64,000 bases of DNA from JAJFKB01 sp965230515 (GCA_965230515.1 OZ246007.1:992001-1056000), one strand, 5' to 3'. Positions 25,781 through 34,290 are shown, counted from the first letter of the stretch. Translations and numbers: made by a program. Notes: generated from the letters alone by a model not told the origin.

Positions 25781-27907
25781 TTAAAACCGATAGCTCGCTC
25801 CCAGACTCACCGCCCTTCCCGGTTCCGGCGCTAATTCACGTAGAAAACTGGTCGCATTGCGTATCTCTTCATTCGTCAAATTGGTGCCTTTTACAAAGAG
25901 TGACAGATTATCCTGGCGATAACCAAGGTAGGCATCAAGTCGCGTATAACCATCGGTTTCCTCCTGCCCGCGTCCAGGCTTGTCCTGATCCAGCGCGCGG
26001 GTCAGACTGAGTCTGGCCGACCACTGCTCAACGTTAAAATCCCAGCTCACGCCCAGACGCGCTGGAGGCATACGGGGTACATCGCCGTTTTTATCCAGCC
26101 TGGCACGAACATAGTCTCCCCAAAAACGCAGACTATGGCTGTTATTGACGACATAACCGAGTTCCGCTTCAAGACCAGCGAAGGTCGCGTCTTCCTGTAC
26201 ATACTGAAAACACTCAACCGCTTCTTCGAGCTCTTCCGGATCATTGTCGAAATCTGCCAGATCTTCTGAACAGGCATTGATGCCGCTCAGGCCGCTCTCC
26301 TCCAGATCGTGACTGAACCTAAGTTCCGTATCCATGGCATAGATGTAATCATCAAACCAGGTATAAAAAAGACTGGCGCGAGCGTTAACAGCCCCCTCAT
26401 AGACCCAGGTCAGTTCGGCATTAAAGGCAGACTCCTGGTCGAGTGTGGCGTCACCAATCTCGTAGGTGTTCGTCGCCACATGCTCACCGTCGGACAACAG
26501 TTCCTCCGCCACCGGTGCTCGCTCACTGCGAGACAAAATAAAACCGAGACGCTGGTTTTCACCGAAAGGAACCAGCAGATTGGCACTGGCGTTAAAGCTG
26601 TCATGCTCGATATCACCTCTGCCGGACGTAGCGATCTCCTGCCGGTCAAAACGAACACCCAGTTCCAGGGAAGCATCACCAAAATGCGTCTCCTCCAACA
26701 GATAGATACCCACCCTCTCTGTATTCGAAGGTGGCACAAAGGCTTCCTCTCCTGCCGCGCTAAAATCCCGATCACTGTATTGCATACCCATCGCACCGAG
26801 CCAACCGGAAACTTCCCCATGCACCAGCTCTGCACGCAGTTCAAGAGAATCCGTATCAAAGCGCGTTCCTACTTCAGATTCGCCCTCCTCGATTTCCAAC
26901 TCCTGATGCTCATAATCACTGTAACTGATATCGACATTCAGCCGCTCAAAAAACCCATCCAGTTCGGGCAACAACAATCTGGCCTGATACTGGGTTTGCG
27001 TCATATCGATGCGCGTCAGAATATCCTCTTCCTCCTCGTGCGCGTCGTGTTCGCCCTCCTCATGTTCTTCATGCTCTTCCTCATGATGATGACCATGACC
27101 ACCCGGTGGCACCCCATAATTATTGTCAATCCGGTTAACACTCACACCTGCTACCAGTTTATCCCCAACCCAGGAAAGTCCCAGACTGTAGGCGTCCGCC
27201 TCGCTATCGGAGTTTTCGATAAAACCGTCGCTGGTCTCATCCGGATCATCGACCTCTGTGGCAGACAAACCATCAATCTCAACCCGATTACTTTCGCGCG
27301 TTACGCCATCGAGATGCACCGCCAGATTTTCGAGCCCGACATCAAATCGCCCCACGGCGACTGTTTCATCGTTGTTCAGGTTATGCCGCAGTTCCACCGC
27401 GCCTTCATGCCCTTCCAGCCGACGGGTATGGATACGATTATCGATCACGTTCACCACGCCTCCAATAGCACCTGCTCCATACCGCAGCGTCGCCGGACCG
27501 CGCAAAATCTCAATACGATCAGCCAACAGTGCTTCTGTGGCTACTGCATGATCTGAGCTGGTATCCGAAACATCACCTACGGTGGTGCTGTTTTGCAGCA
27601 CCTCGACCCGCTTACCGCTTTGACCACGTATCACCGGGACTCCGACACCGGGACCAAAGGATGATGAATGCACTCCGATCTGATTTTGCAAAGTCTCTCC
27701 CAGAGTAGAGGCGACTTCCCTTTGCAGCGTAAGCTCATCAATCACATTGAGTGAACCAGCCACCTCCGATGCCGTTTTCGCGTGTGGGGAGGCGGAAACG
27801 ACCACCTCTTCCAGACCAGATCCATCCGCCCTGGACGTAGCAGCCTGGGCCGGCACAGTGATGGTTACTATTGATGCAGCAACTGATATTAGTTCTTTAT
27901 AGTTCAT
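25781..27907 (-). CDS. TonB-dependent receptor, zinc-type (ZnuD-like)
   Basis: This 708-residue outer-membrane receptor has a signal peptide (residues 1-24, ending PAQAA), a TonB box (LEEVVVSASPH), a plug (IRGQSGKRVEVLQNSTTVGDVSDTS abridged, EILRGPATLRYGAGAIGGVVNV) and a barrel ending AVSLGASYRF. A loop at about residues 265-292 is a dense run of His and Glu (GHGHHHEEEHEEHEE...), the hallmark of ZnuD-type zinc receptors. The TSSDHA plug motif also fits that group. The ATG at 27907 follows AGGA at 7 nt. It lies 112 bases downstream of a small exported protein gene on the same strand. Zinc is the likely ligand; another transition metal is possible. Confidence 0.85.
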   Translation of the reverse strand: MNYKELISVAASIVTITVPAQAATSRADGSGLEEVVVSASPHAKTASEVAGSLNVIDELTLQREVASTLGETLQNQIGVHSSSFGPGVGVPVIRGQSGKRVEVLQNSTTVGDVSDTSSDHAVATEALLADRIEILRGPATLRYGAGAIGGVVNVIDNRIHTRRLEGHEGAVELRHNLNNDETVAVGRFDVGLENLAVHLDGVTRESNRVEIDGLSATEVDDPDETSDGFIENSDSEADAYSLGLSWVGDKLVAGVSVNRIDNNYGVPPGGHGHHHEEEHEEHEEGEHDAHEEEEDILTRIDMTQTQYQARLLLPELDGFFERLNVDISYSDYEHQELEIEEGESEVGTRFDTDSLELRAELVHGEVSGWLGAMGMQYSDRDFSAAGEEAFVPPSNTERVGIYLLEETHFGDASLELGVRFDRQEIATSGRGDIEHDSFNASANLLVPFGENQRLGFILSRSERAPVAEELLSDGEHVATNTYEIGDATLDQESAFNAELTWVYEGAVNARASLFYTWFDDYIYAMDTELRFSHDLEESGLSGINACSEDLADFDNDPEELEEAVECFQYVQEDATFAGLEAELGYVVNNSHSLRFWGDYVRARLDKNGDVPRMPPARLGVSWDFNVEQWSARLSLTRALDQDKPGRGQEETDGYTRLDAYLGYRQDNLSLFVKGTNLTNEEIRNATSFLRELAPEPGRAVSLGASYRF

Positions 27908-28019
27908 ATATTTTCCTATGAAACCGCAAACAGCTAACGAGCCGTATTGCGGCTTTCCAGATAACACGGCATCGCACTTGAATATTCGAGTGCGACCAAA
28001 TGGGTATTGATGTTTTGAC

Positions 28020-28316
28020 TTAAGGCTTGAGGAAAAAAGGAGGTGCTCTGGTGCTGGGCCTAATAAATGAACGGATATGCGGTTGAAAAACTGCTAACTC
28101 ACAACGCCACACTGTGACAGGGCTCGCTGCCTGACCCTTTCCGGAATCCAGGTCTGCTGCATCCAGACCAACCGTGTGTAATGCTAGACATGTTTCTTCG
28201 ACATGAGAATCGGAAGACTGGTGCGCAGGAAGGTGCGATGCAGACAGTGCTGAAGCGCAGGCTAACAATAGCGCCAGGCTTAACGCCAAAAATCTTGTCT
28301 TGTTGCTGCGCCACAT
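28020..28316 (-). CDS. Small exported protein upstream of the zinc-type receptor
   Basis: The 98-codon frame starts at an ATG and encodes a clear signal peptide (KTRFLALSLALLLACASALSASH). A short mature part follows with His and acidic residues (HLPAHQSSDSHVEETCLALHTVG) and two Cys residues, then an Arg/Pro-rich end. I do not recognise a family with confidence. Position directly before the ZnuD-like receptor on the same strand, a cleavable signal and a His-containing mature end suggest a periplasmic metal-related partner, which is an inference. No strong ribosome binding site is visible. Confidence 0.6.
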   Translation of the reverse strand: MWRSNKTRFLALSLALLLACASALSASHLPAHQSSDSHVEETCLALHTVGLDAADLDSGKGQAASPVTVWRCELAVFQPHIRSFIRPSTRAPPFFLKP

Positions 28317-28615
28317 TATCTTTCAGCCTGGTTTTCAGTAATCAGGTTTACATTCTCATTGTGAATTGCAGATGAACCTGGTTTTTGTCGCTTCTGCACT
28401 ATCTGCAAACTTCACATATCAGGTTCTGTTTGGAACCGGCATCAGTGAGTATATTGGACTTTTTTACCCAAGTGTATTTTTTTATAGTCGCTGCCCCATT
28501 AATCACATACCGAAACACTTTTTCTCAAAAAGCTCATTCCACCTTTACCAGGTGCTAAAAATGGTAAAAACAAAGGCGGTGTTATGCGGCTTTATCCGTA
28601 CGCTTCAAATTCTCC
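28317..28615 (-). promoter_or_regulatory. Probable promoter region of the zinc-receptor operon
   Basis: No convincing gene. On the minus strand AATGAGAAT (28360-28352) resembles half of a Fur/Zur-family box and lies about 40 bases before the small exported protein. CCTGGTTTT occurs twice, 50 bases apart (28327 and 28377). A full Zur palindrome is not visible. A 99-codon plus-strand frame across 28366-28665 has no ribosome binding site or family features and is discounted. Confidence 0.25.
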
Positions 28616-28804
28616 TCATTTATTATCCATTCCTATCGAGACTTCACCGTTGGACTGCGCACTAATCACCGCAAACCCATCAGGAAATTCGGGCAGGCCA
28701 TAATTCAGCGATTCGCCGATGTAAAGCAAATCCGCCAAGGCACACTCGGTAACATAACAACTATTGTGATGCATATTTTCAATACTGGTATCTGAATAGC
28801 ACAT
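28616..28804 (-). CDS. Uncharacterised 62-residue protein with a strong ribosome binding site
   Basis: This short frame begins ATG at 28804 and is preceded by GAGGAGA at 8 nt, one of the best ribosome binding sites in the window. The product (MCYSDTSIENMHHNSCYVTE... ending SIGMDNK) is acidic and soluble, with Cys at positions 2, 16 and 21 and a His pair at 12-13. It has no membrane segment. I do not recognise a family. It sits alone between the zinc-receptor operon and the amidoligase-type operon. The spacing of Cys and His could allow metal binding, but that is speculation. Confidence 0.5.
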   Translation of the reverse strand: MCYSDTSIENMHHNSCYVTECALADLLYIGESLNYGLPEFPDGFAVISAQSNGEVSIGMDNK

Positions 28805-29178
28805 TGATCAATCTCCTCAATTCCCTAATTTGGTTATCGCGTATTTGAAAATAACCGGTTCCCCAGCAGGCTGCCAGGGTTGGCTCATGTGCACCCATTG
28901 TACGACCGGATTATGACCGAAAAATTAAACCTAATTCAGGCGAAATGTTGTTTGCTTGCAACATCGCTAAAAAACTGTACATTCAGCAGCGTTGCATTTG
29001 AGCGTAGCGTTTTCTCAAACGTCTGTGAATAGGATATTGCTGTACCTGCATGACAGCCGTTTGTAAATCCGATACGCTAACATGACCCGTAAGTCATGAT
29101 CCTGAACAGGACAAATTCCTACACGCTTTAGCGACACAGCCCTACTCTGGCACATTCTTCTCCGGCAGTTTCTATGTT
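28805..29178. other. 374-base intergenic region upstream of the amidoligase-type operon
   Basis: No gene is supported. Several small inverted repeats are present: ATGTTG...CAACAT around 28945-28964, TTTGAG...CTCAAA near 28999-29021 and CATGAC-CCGTAA-GTCATG at 29081-29098. The last is a compact operator-like palindrome about 80 bases before the operon. Their role is unknown. Confidence 0.3.
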
Positions 29179-30012
29179 ATGTTACACAATCACCAAGTAG
29201 TCACTGAATCACATAAACGGCCATCGATGGTTTTCATACCGATGTTATTTAAAGATTGCAAACGCCACGCTGTACTTCGAATGGCGCTGCTGGGCGGCAT
29301 CGTTTTATCTGCGGGCTGTCAACAAGTTGCGCATACAAATCAGCGCCAACCTGATACTCTGGTTAAGGAAAGGGAGCAGATATCTCAACAACAAAAAGAA
29401 CTCACCGAACTGCACCAGGAACTTGATGCCAAGCTGGCATTACTTGATACCGAGAAGAAACTTGTTGCCTCCTCGCGGGTTGAACTGGAACAGGAAAGAC
29501 GGAAACTGGAGGTCATCAGGAAATCAATCAACTCCACAAAACAGCAACCCCGGCAGGAAACGGCCACAAAAACGCAAAAAATCGATATTGAGAGTTTGGT
29601 CATCGGCCAGCTGGAGCATGTGATTATAATGCCACCGGGCATCGAGCTGAAAGCACGTATTGATACCGGAGCCCAAACCTCATCTCTGAATGCGCTTGAT
29701 TTAACCGAATTTGAACGTGACGGGAAGCCCCATGTCCGATTCAACATTATCGATCCAAAGACCGGAAAACCGATCGAGCTGGTGCGTCAGATCAGAAAAC
29801 ACACTCGAATCAAGGAACATGATAACGAATCCCAGCGAAGGCCGGTGGTCAAAATGCGTGTTATTCTGGGTAGTATCGACCAACGGGTCAGCTTTACTCT
29901 GATCGACCGCTCTAACTTTAAACATCAAGTGCTGATTGGTAGGAACTTTCTGCGTGATTTTGCAGTCGTCGACGTCAGTAAACGTTATACCACGACACCG
30001 AAGATCCCCTGA
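29179..30012 (+). CDS. Retropepsin-like 'ATP-dependent zinc protease' lipoprotein (RimB-type)
   Basis: The 277-residue protein has a lipobox (GGIVLSAGC, Cys near residue 48), a Glu/Lys-rich coiled coil at about 65-125 and a C-terminal domain of the PF05618 family. That domain contains the aspartic-protease-like IKARIDTGAQTSSLNA pattern (LKARIDTGAQTSSLNALD) and ends VLIGRNFLRDFAVVDVSK. The 'zinc protease' name is historical; the fold is a retropepsin-like aspartyl protease. In comparative studies such genes occur with RimK-like ligases and an inactive transglutaminase, exactly as in this operon. The start is uncertain: ATGs at 29179, 29227 and 29242 are in frame, and the last gives the most normal signal peptide length. 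Confidence 0.82.
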   Translation: MLHNHQVVTESHKRPSMVFIPMLFKDCKRHAVLRMALLGGIVLSAGCQQVAHTNQRQPDTLVKEREQISQQQKELTELHQELDAKLALLDTEKKLVASSRVELEQERRKLEVIRKSINSTKQQPRQETATKTQKIDIESLVIGQLEHVIIMPPGIELKARIDTGAQTSSLNALDLTEFERDGKPHVRFNIIDPKTGKPIELVRQIRKHTRIKEHDNESQRRPVVKMRVILGSIDQRVSFTLIDRSNFKHQVLIGRNFLRDFAVVDVSKRYTTTPKIP

Positions 30013-30014
30013 TC

Positions 30015-31559
30015 ATGTCTCGAACAAAGCTCTACGCATTTGCTTTTGTCCTGATTGCCTGCGGCATTGGCCTGATGCTCTACAAGCATTTGGCCCTGGG
30101 CTTTCCTCTGCTACCGGGAGATAAAACTCCCGTATGGACGATCGAAGCAAAAATAGAGTTTATCGCGCGCGGCGATCCGGTCATTGTCAATTTCACTCTA
30201 CCGAATAACCCTCCGGACTTTGTTACCCTGGACGAAGGATTTGCATCATCGGGCTACGGCTTTTCACAAATCAGCAATAACCTGGGACGCAAGGCCCAAT
30301 GGACAGCCAGATCCGCAGATGGTGACCAGACACTCTACTATCGCCTCGATATTTATGAAAAATCCGGCACCAACCGGGTGACCGAAAGCCTGCCCCCCAA
30401 CCCACCGGAACCACCGGAGCTAGACGAGCCCTTTAAAACTGCAGCAAAAACACTTATCAACGAGGTCCATCAACTCTCTGCCAACGCCGAATCCTTTACC
30501 AGCGTTCTCATTCAGGCCCTGAATAAAAGCCAACCGGAACAAAATGTCCGGCTACTGATCGGCGATCGCCCGGGCACCGGCTTTAAAACCAGATTGGCAG
30601 TCGACCTGCTCTCAATGGCCGGAATTCCAGCAAGAATTGTGCGCGGGCTGTTTCTCGAAGGTGGCAGAAGACGTCAGTCGCTGGTCAGTTTCATCGAAAT
30701 TCACAATGGCATCCACTGGCAACTGTTTAACCCGGAATCGGGTATTGCTGGACAACCCGAAGAGTTTGTCATCTGGCAGCGCGGTCAAGCCTCCCTGCTC
30801 GAAGTCGCAGGAGGGCAAGGCTCAAAGGTCCATTTCTCAATGATCAAAAATGCCCGCGCAACTAAAGATCTGGCCGTACATTACACGAAGGATCACGATG
30901 CCGCACTGGTCGACTTCTCCATTTACTCACTACCGATCGAAGAGCAGAATGCCTTTAAATACATCCTGCTAATTCCCATCGGTGCATTGGTAGTGGTCAT
31001 CATGCGGATTCTTGTCGGTGTGCACACCTCAGGCACATTTATGCCAATCCTCATTGCACTCGCCTTCATAAAAACATCGTTGCTCACCGGACTGCTTATA
31101 TTTATCCTGGTTGTAGGAACCGGGCTGATTATCCGCTCCTATCTGTCCCGTTTGAATTTGCTGCTGGTGGCAAGGATATCTGCCGTCATTATTGTGGTGG
31201 TCGCCATCATGGCAGCGATCAGCATTATTAGCCAAAAACTTGGCATCAGTGACGCATTAACGGTGACCTTTTTCCCGATGATAATTCTCGCCTGGACGAT
31301 AGAGCGCATGTCCATTTTGTGGGAGGAGGAAGGCCCCAAAGAGGTGATGATACAGGGCAGCGGCAGCTTGCTTGTGGCTGTTCTGGCCTATCTTTGCATG
31401 ACCAACCGAATCATCGAGTATCTGACATTCAACTTCCCTGAACTGCTGTTGGTCAACCTGGGGTTTATTCTCATCTTCGGACAATATACCGGTTACCGGA
31501 TCTCGGAACTGAGGCGCTTTCAACCGATGACAGAAAAAAATGTATCTGGCAACCCCTAG
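30015..31559 (+). CDS. Inactive transglutaminase fused to seven-transmembrane domain
   Basis: This 514-residue protein has an N-terminal membrane anchor (residues 6-28) and a periplasmic region with a transglutaminase-like fold (GTGFKTRLAVDLLSMAGIPARIVRGLFLEG, then FIEIHNGIHWQLFNPESG). About seven membrane helices fill residues 310-500. The usual catalytic Cys position before the LLSMAGIPAR helix holds no Cys, as expected for the Transglut_i_TM/7TM_transglut pair described in amidoligase operons. It starts two bases after the protease-like gene and overlaps the ATP-grasp gene by 20 bases. It may bind a peptide ligand at the membrane; the function has not been shown. Confidence 0.85.
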   Translation: MSRTKLYAFAFVLIACGIGLMLYKHLALGFPLLPGDKTPVWTIEAKIEFIARGDPVIVNFTLPNNPPDFVTLDEGFASSGYGFSQISNNLGRKAQWTARSADGDQTLYYRLDIYEKSGTNRVTESLPPNPPEPPELDEPFKTAAKTLINEVHQLSANAESFTSVLIQALNKSQPEQNVRLLIGDRPGTGFKTRLAVDLLSMAGIPARIVRGLFLEGGRRRQSLVSFIEIHNGIHWQLFNPESGIAGQPEEFVIWQRGQASLLEVAGGQGSKVHFSMIKNARATKDLAVHYTKDHDAALVDFSIYSLPIEEQNAFKYILLIPIGALVVVIMRILVGVHTSGTFMPILIALAFIKTSLLTGLLIFILVVGTGLIIRSYLSRLNLLLVARISAVIIVVVAIMAAISIISQKLGISDALTVTFFPMIILAWTIERMSILWEEEGPKEVMIQGSGSLLVAVLAYLCMTNRIIEYLTFNFPELLLVNLGFILIFGQYTGYRISELRRFQPMTEKNVSGNP

Positions 31560-32517
31560 CGCATTAAAGAGACTTGGCATCGTAGGGATGAACGCCCGGA
31601 ATGTGGATTTCGTTGCGAAATACAACCCGCGCCACCTCTACCCGCTTGTCGACAATAAACTGAAAACCAAGCTATTGGCACAGCAGTCGGGAATTGCTGT
31701 GCCAGAGTTATTGGGGACTATTCAGTTTCAGCACGATGTTAAACGAACCAATCAACTGATCGCACCGCATGACCAGTTTGTCATCAAGCCCGCAAAGGGA
31801 AGTGGTGGGAAAGGGATTCTGGTGATCGCCGAAAAAGAACATGAGATCTACTTTAAACCCAGCGGTGAATCCCTGACACTTGATCAGATAGAAAGACATA
31901 TATCAAATATTCTCAGTGGACTGTATAGTCTGGGCGGCGCTCAGGATATTGCCATGATCGAAACAATGGTACAGTTTGATTCGGCCTTTGACGCATTCAG
32001 CTACGAAGGTATTCCTGACATCAGGGTCATCATATTCATGGGCTACCCTGTGATGGCAATGTTAAGACTTGCCACCCACGCATCAGACGGCAAGGCTAAC
32101 CTGCATCAGGGAGCGGTCGGAGTCGGTATCGATTTGAGCAATGGCCAGGCACTGCACGCCGTACAATTTAACCGCCCTGTATTCAAACACCCGGATACAG
32201 GTCAAATGTTTGATCACCTGCGAGTACCGCATTGGGAAAGAATTTTACCTCTGGCCGCAGCATGTTATGAAATGACCGGGTTGGGCTATCTGGGCGTTGA
32301 TATCGTACTTGATAAAAACCTCGGTCCTTTGATTATAGAGCTAAATGCACGCCCCGGACTGGCCATCCAGGTAGCTAACGGCTGCGGGCTTGCGCCACGC
32401 CTCGAGGCGATAAACAAGATCAAAAGCACCGAGATGGATCCGGCGCAGCGTGCCAAATATAGCCAGGATCTGTTTGGTCAGGCTGCACCTCCGAATGGCT
32501 CGGCCAGCTGTGAATAG
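31540..32517 (+). CDS. Alpha-L-glutamate ligase-like ATP-grasp protein (RimK-like)
   Basis: The 325-residue ATP-grasp enzyme starts MYLATPSALKRLGIVGMNARN and has YPLVDNKLKTKLLAQQSGI, the ATP-binding FVIKPAKGSGGKGILVI near residue 85, IPDIRVIIFMGYPVMAMLRLA, LHQGAVGVGIDLSNG and a C-terminal LIIELNARPGLAIQVANG metal-binding motif. Family members are expected to form amide bonds, probably adding glutamate or another amino acid to a peptide or protein. The start overlaps the upstream gene, showing tight coupling of the three-gene operon. The substrate is unknown. Confidence 0.9.
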   Translation: MYLATPSALKRLGIVGMNARNVDFVAKYNPRHLYPLVDNKLKTKLLAQQSGIAVPELLGTIQFQHDVKRTNQLIAPHDQFVIKPAKGSGGKGILVIAEKEHEIYFKPSGESLTLDQIERHISNILSGLYSLGGAQDIAMIETMVQFDSAFDAFSYEGIPDIRVIIFMGYPVMAMLRLATHASDGKANLHQGAVGVGIDLSNGQALHAVQFNRPVFKHPDTGQMFDHLRVPHWERILPLAAACYEMTGLGYLGVDIVLDKNLGPLIIELNARPGLAIQVANGCGLAPRLEAINKIKSTEMDPAQRAKYSQDLFGQAAPPNGSASCE

Positions 32518-32568
32518 GCCCGACTTTCAGCCTGAAAATACCCCTGATATAAAAGTCTGCCTGTCTGG

Positions 32569-33351
32569 TTAGAGCTTCTTATCCAAAAAGCCCTTGAGCT
32601 TTCCTTCGACATCTCCCAGCTTGTCTTCCATTTTCTTCTCAAGCTGCTTTTTCAGTTCCTCCTCTGAAGGCAAACCTTTCAACATGCCTTTACCCACATT
32701 TTTTGCGATCACATCCATCACCAACTTCGCAACCTCTGCCGGGCTTACACCAGCCCCCTCTTTACCAATATCCTTAAGATGAATATCAGGAATACTCACC
32801 TCAGAGTTTTGGTCACCCAGCAAGTTACCCTCACCTAATAAATTTGCGATCAGGTTAACCCGAGTGCCATTGACATAGATATGATCAATTGCCATTGCAG
32901 TCTCAGAGTCATCACTTGTGGCACCCTGCTGCCCACCCTTATTGGCCATACCGGCGGTACGCTGTTCAATGCTACGTTGCAGCGCTTTGATATTGGATTT
33001 ACCCGCGACCTGTTCGACCGTAAGCTGTGCACCATCAATCAGGATCTTATGGACTTTGACGGTTTCCGAGAAGAGGCTTTTTACATCCAGCAAGACCTCA
33101 ATCTGCCCCACTTCAAAAGCATTTTTCGAATCAAATCCCTTAGGATTACCCACTTTGAAGTTTTTAACGTGGGCTCGACCCGATAATATCGACACGTCCA
33201 CATCTTCCAGCGTTACCGAAGTCCCTGTAATTTCAGGCCCGTATTTAACAACGGCATGCCTGATGATTGAGCCAGCCTGGGAAGCTGCAATACCCACGAC
33301 CAGTGCGATAACCGCAACCAAACCCACAACGACAGCTATTACTTTTTTCAT
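32569..33351 (-). CDS. AsmA-like/DUF748-type membrane-anchored protein
   Basis: This 260-residue protein has one N-terminal membrane segment (MKKVIAVVVGLVAVIALVVG), then a beta-rich region (GTSVTLEDVDVSILSGRAHVKNFKVGNPKGF) typical of AsmA/DUF748-like repeats. It ends in a Lys/Glu-rich helical tail (EEELKKQLEKKMEDKLGDVEGKLKGFLDKKL, positions 230-260). AsmA-like proteins are thought to bridge or handle lipids in the periplasm; the short form is uncharacterised. The ATG at 33351 follows AAGGA at 7 nt; the frame extends 34 codons upstream without support. It is convergent with the amidoligase operon and divergent from a GNAT gene, with a 32-bp palindrome between. Confidence 0.75.
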   Translation of the reverse strand: MKKVIAVVVGLVAVIALVVGIAASQAGSIIRHAVVKYGPEITGTSVTLEDVDVSILSGRAHVKNFKVGNPKGFDSKNAFEVGQIEVLLDVKSLFSETVKVHKILIDGAQLTVEQVAGKSNIKALQRSIEQRTAGMANKGGQQGATSDDSETAMAIDHIYVNGTRVNLIANLLGEGNLLGDQNSEVSIPDIHLKDIGKEGAGVSPAEVAKLVMDVIAKNVGKGMLKGLPSEEELKKQLEKKMEDKLGDVEGKLKGFLDKKL

Positions 33352-33448
33352 ATCCGTTTCCTTGATCGAATAATGCAATTGACAGCCTGGCAAGCCACCC
33401 ACAAATCTCTGGGGATTATAGTTATACATCCGGACAGGAAATGCAAAC

Positions 33449-33480
33449 GACACTCAATTGATCTTGATCAATTGAGTGTC
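33449..33480. promoter_or_regulatory. 32-bp perfect palindrome containing an Anr/FNR box
   Basis: GACACTCAATTGATC (33449-33463) and its exact inverse complement (33466-33480) flank two bases. The centre, TTGATCTTGATCAA (33458-33471), matches the FNR/Anr consensus TTGAT-N4-ATCAA perfectly. It lies in the divergent region of the AsmA-like gene (start 33351) and the GNAT gene (start 33537). A -10 hexamer at the usual class II distance is not evident on either side. It could be an operator, a hairpin or both. Confidence 0.65.
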
Positions 33481-33536
33481 TTAATGTTTAATGCTCGCTG
33501 GCAAATGGCACGCATTAGAAAAAAGGGGGGCACTTC

Positions 33537-34175
33537 ATGCCATTGGATAACGTAAAGAGTTTGCGAGTGGTTCGGCTTAACCAAGCTAATATGCCTCAAG
33601 CACAATCTATTTTCTTTCGCGCCTATCAGGATAACCCTTTGCTTCGCTACTATCTCAACGGCTCTCGCAGCGGCTTCGATCAGCGACTTAGGGGCTTTAT
33701 CCGGGCTCAACTCTCATCGCACTACCGTGGTAACAATAGCGCTTTGGCAATCGCCGACGAGCAACGTCTGGTCGGCGCAATACTGATTGATAAAACCCGA
33801 AAACCCCATGAAACCAGTTCCAGTTGGAGTTGGAGATTCGCTATGTATTCAGTTGCCGGTGTCTATTATACAGAACAGTTACGTAGCTATTACCGCGAGA
33901 TTGCGGATGCTGACCAAGACCTGCCCTATTACTGGATATCATTGATGGGGCTGCATCCGGATTACCAGCATCATGGCTATGGTCACAAACTGATGATGGC
34001 TGCAACCGATGATTGCCGTTCCGACAGCGAATTCAGAGGTTTTTGTGTTGATTCCAGCAGCGACGGGCAGAAACAATTTTTCGAATCACTCAATTACTCA
34101 AGTATCGCCAAACTGGAGCTGAGCGGGCTGAACGTGAATCTGATGCATCTGTCCTCGACACCAGAACCCGCGTAA
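33537..34175 (+). CDS. GNAT-family N-acetyltransferase
   Basis: The 212-residue protein contains a GNAT domain: YYWISLMGLHPDYQHHGYGHKLMMAATDDCR holds the acetyl-CoA-binding loop (QHHGYG, residues about 141-146), and GFCVDSSSDGQKQFFESLNY gives the last strands. The N-terminal half (FFRAYQDNPLLRYYL) resembles the large subgroup that includes puromycin-type acetyltransferases and their uncharacterised bacterial relatives. The substrate is unknown. The ATG is preceded by GGGGGG at a workable distance. It is divergent from the AsmA-like gene across the Anr-type palindrome. Confidence 0.82.
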   Translation: MPLDNVKSLRVVRLNQANMPQAQSIFFRAYQDNPLLRYYLNGSRSGFDQRLRGFIRAQLSSHYRGNNSALAIADEQRLVGAILIDKTRKPHETSSSWSWRFAMYSVAGVYYTEQLRSYYREIADADQDLPYYWISLMGLHPDYQHHGYGHKLMMAATDDCRSDSEFRGFCVDSSSDGQKQFFESLNYSSIAKLELSGLNVNLMHLSSTPEPA

Positions 34176-34258
34176 TCCTCTGCAATTCAAACCATATTTA
34201 ATGCCCAGGCCTTTTAACTACACAACGTTGGTCCTCCAAACAGCACCTTATTGGCTAC

Positions 34259-34290
34259 TTCGCCCCTTTAAAGGGGCGAAATGCTATACT
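34259..34290 (+). promoter_or_regulatory. 22-bp palindrome adjoining a -10 element upstream of the PilZ gene
   Basis: TTCGCCCCTTTAAAGGGGCGAA (34259-34280) is perfectly self-complementary. A good -10 hexamer TATACT follows at 34285-34290, and the palindrome covers the place where a -35 would be, which reads GCCCCT and is not consensus. This suggests an activator or repressor site controlling the gene at 34360. Alternatively, it is a hairpin ending the upstream GNAT transcript, though it lacks a T-run. Confidence 0.5.

Noticed and set aside
26309..27556. A 415-codon open frame on the plus strand opposite the zinc-type receptor
   Set aside because: It is wholly antisense to a well-supported TonB receptor, shows no recognisable domains and is explained by codon bias of the true gene.
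28366..28665. A 99-codon plus-strand frame in the gap right of the zinc-receptor operon
   Set aside because: No ribosome binding site, no coherent domain or signal pattern, and it overlaps the better-supported minus-strand 62-codon gene.
30015..31559. Active transglutaminase
   Set aside because: The fold is recognisable but there is no Cys at the catalytic position before the LLSMAGIPAR helix, so an enzymatic call is not supported.
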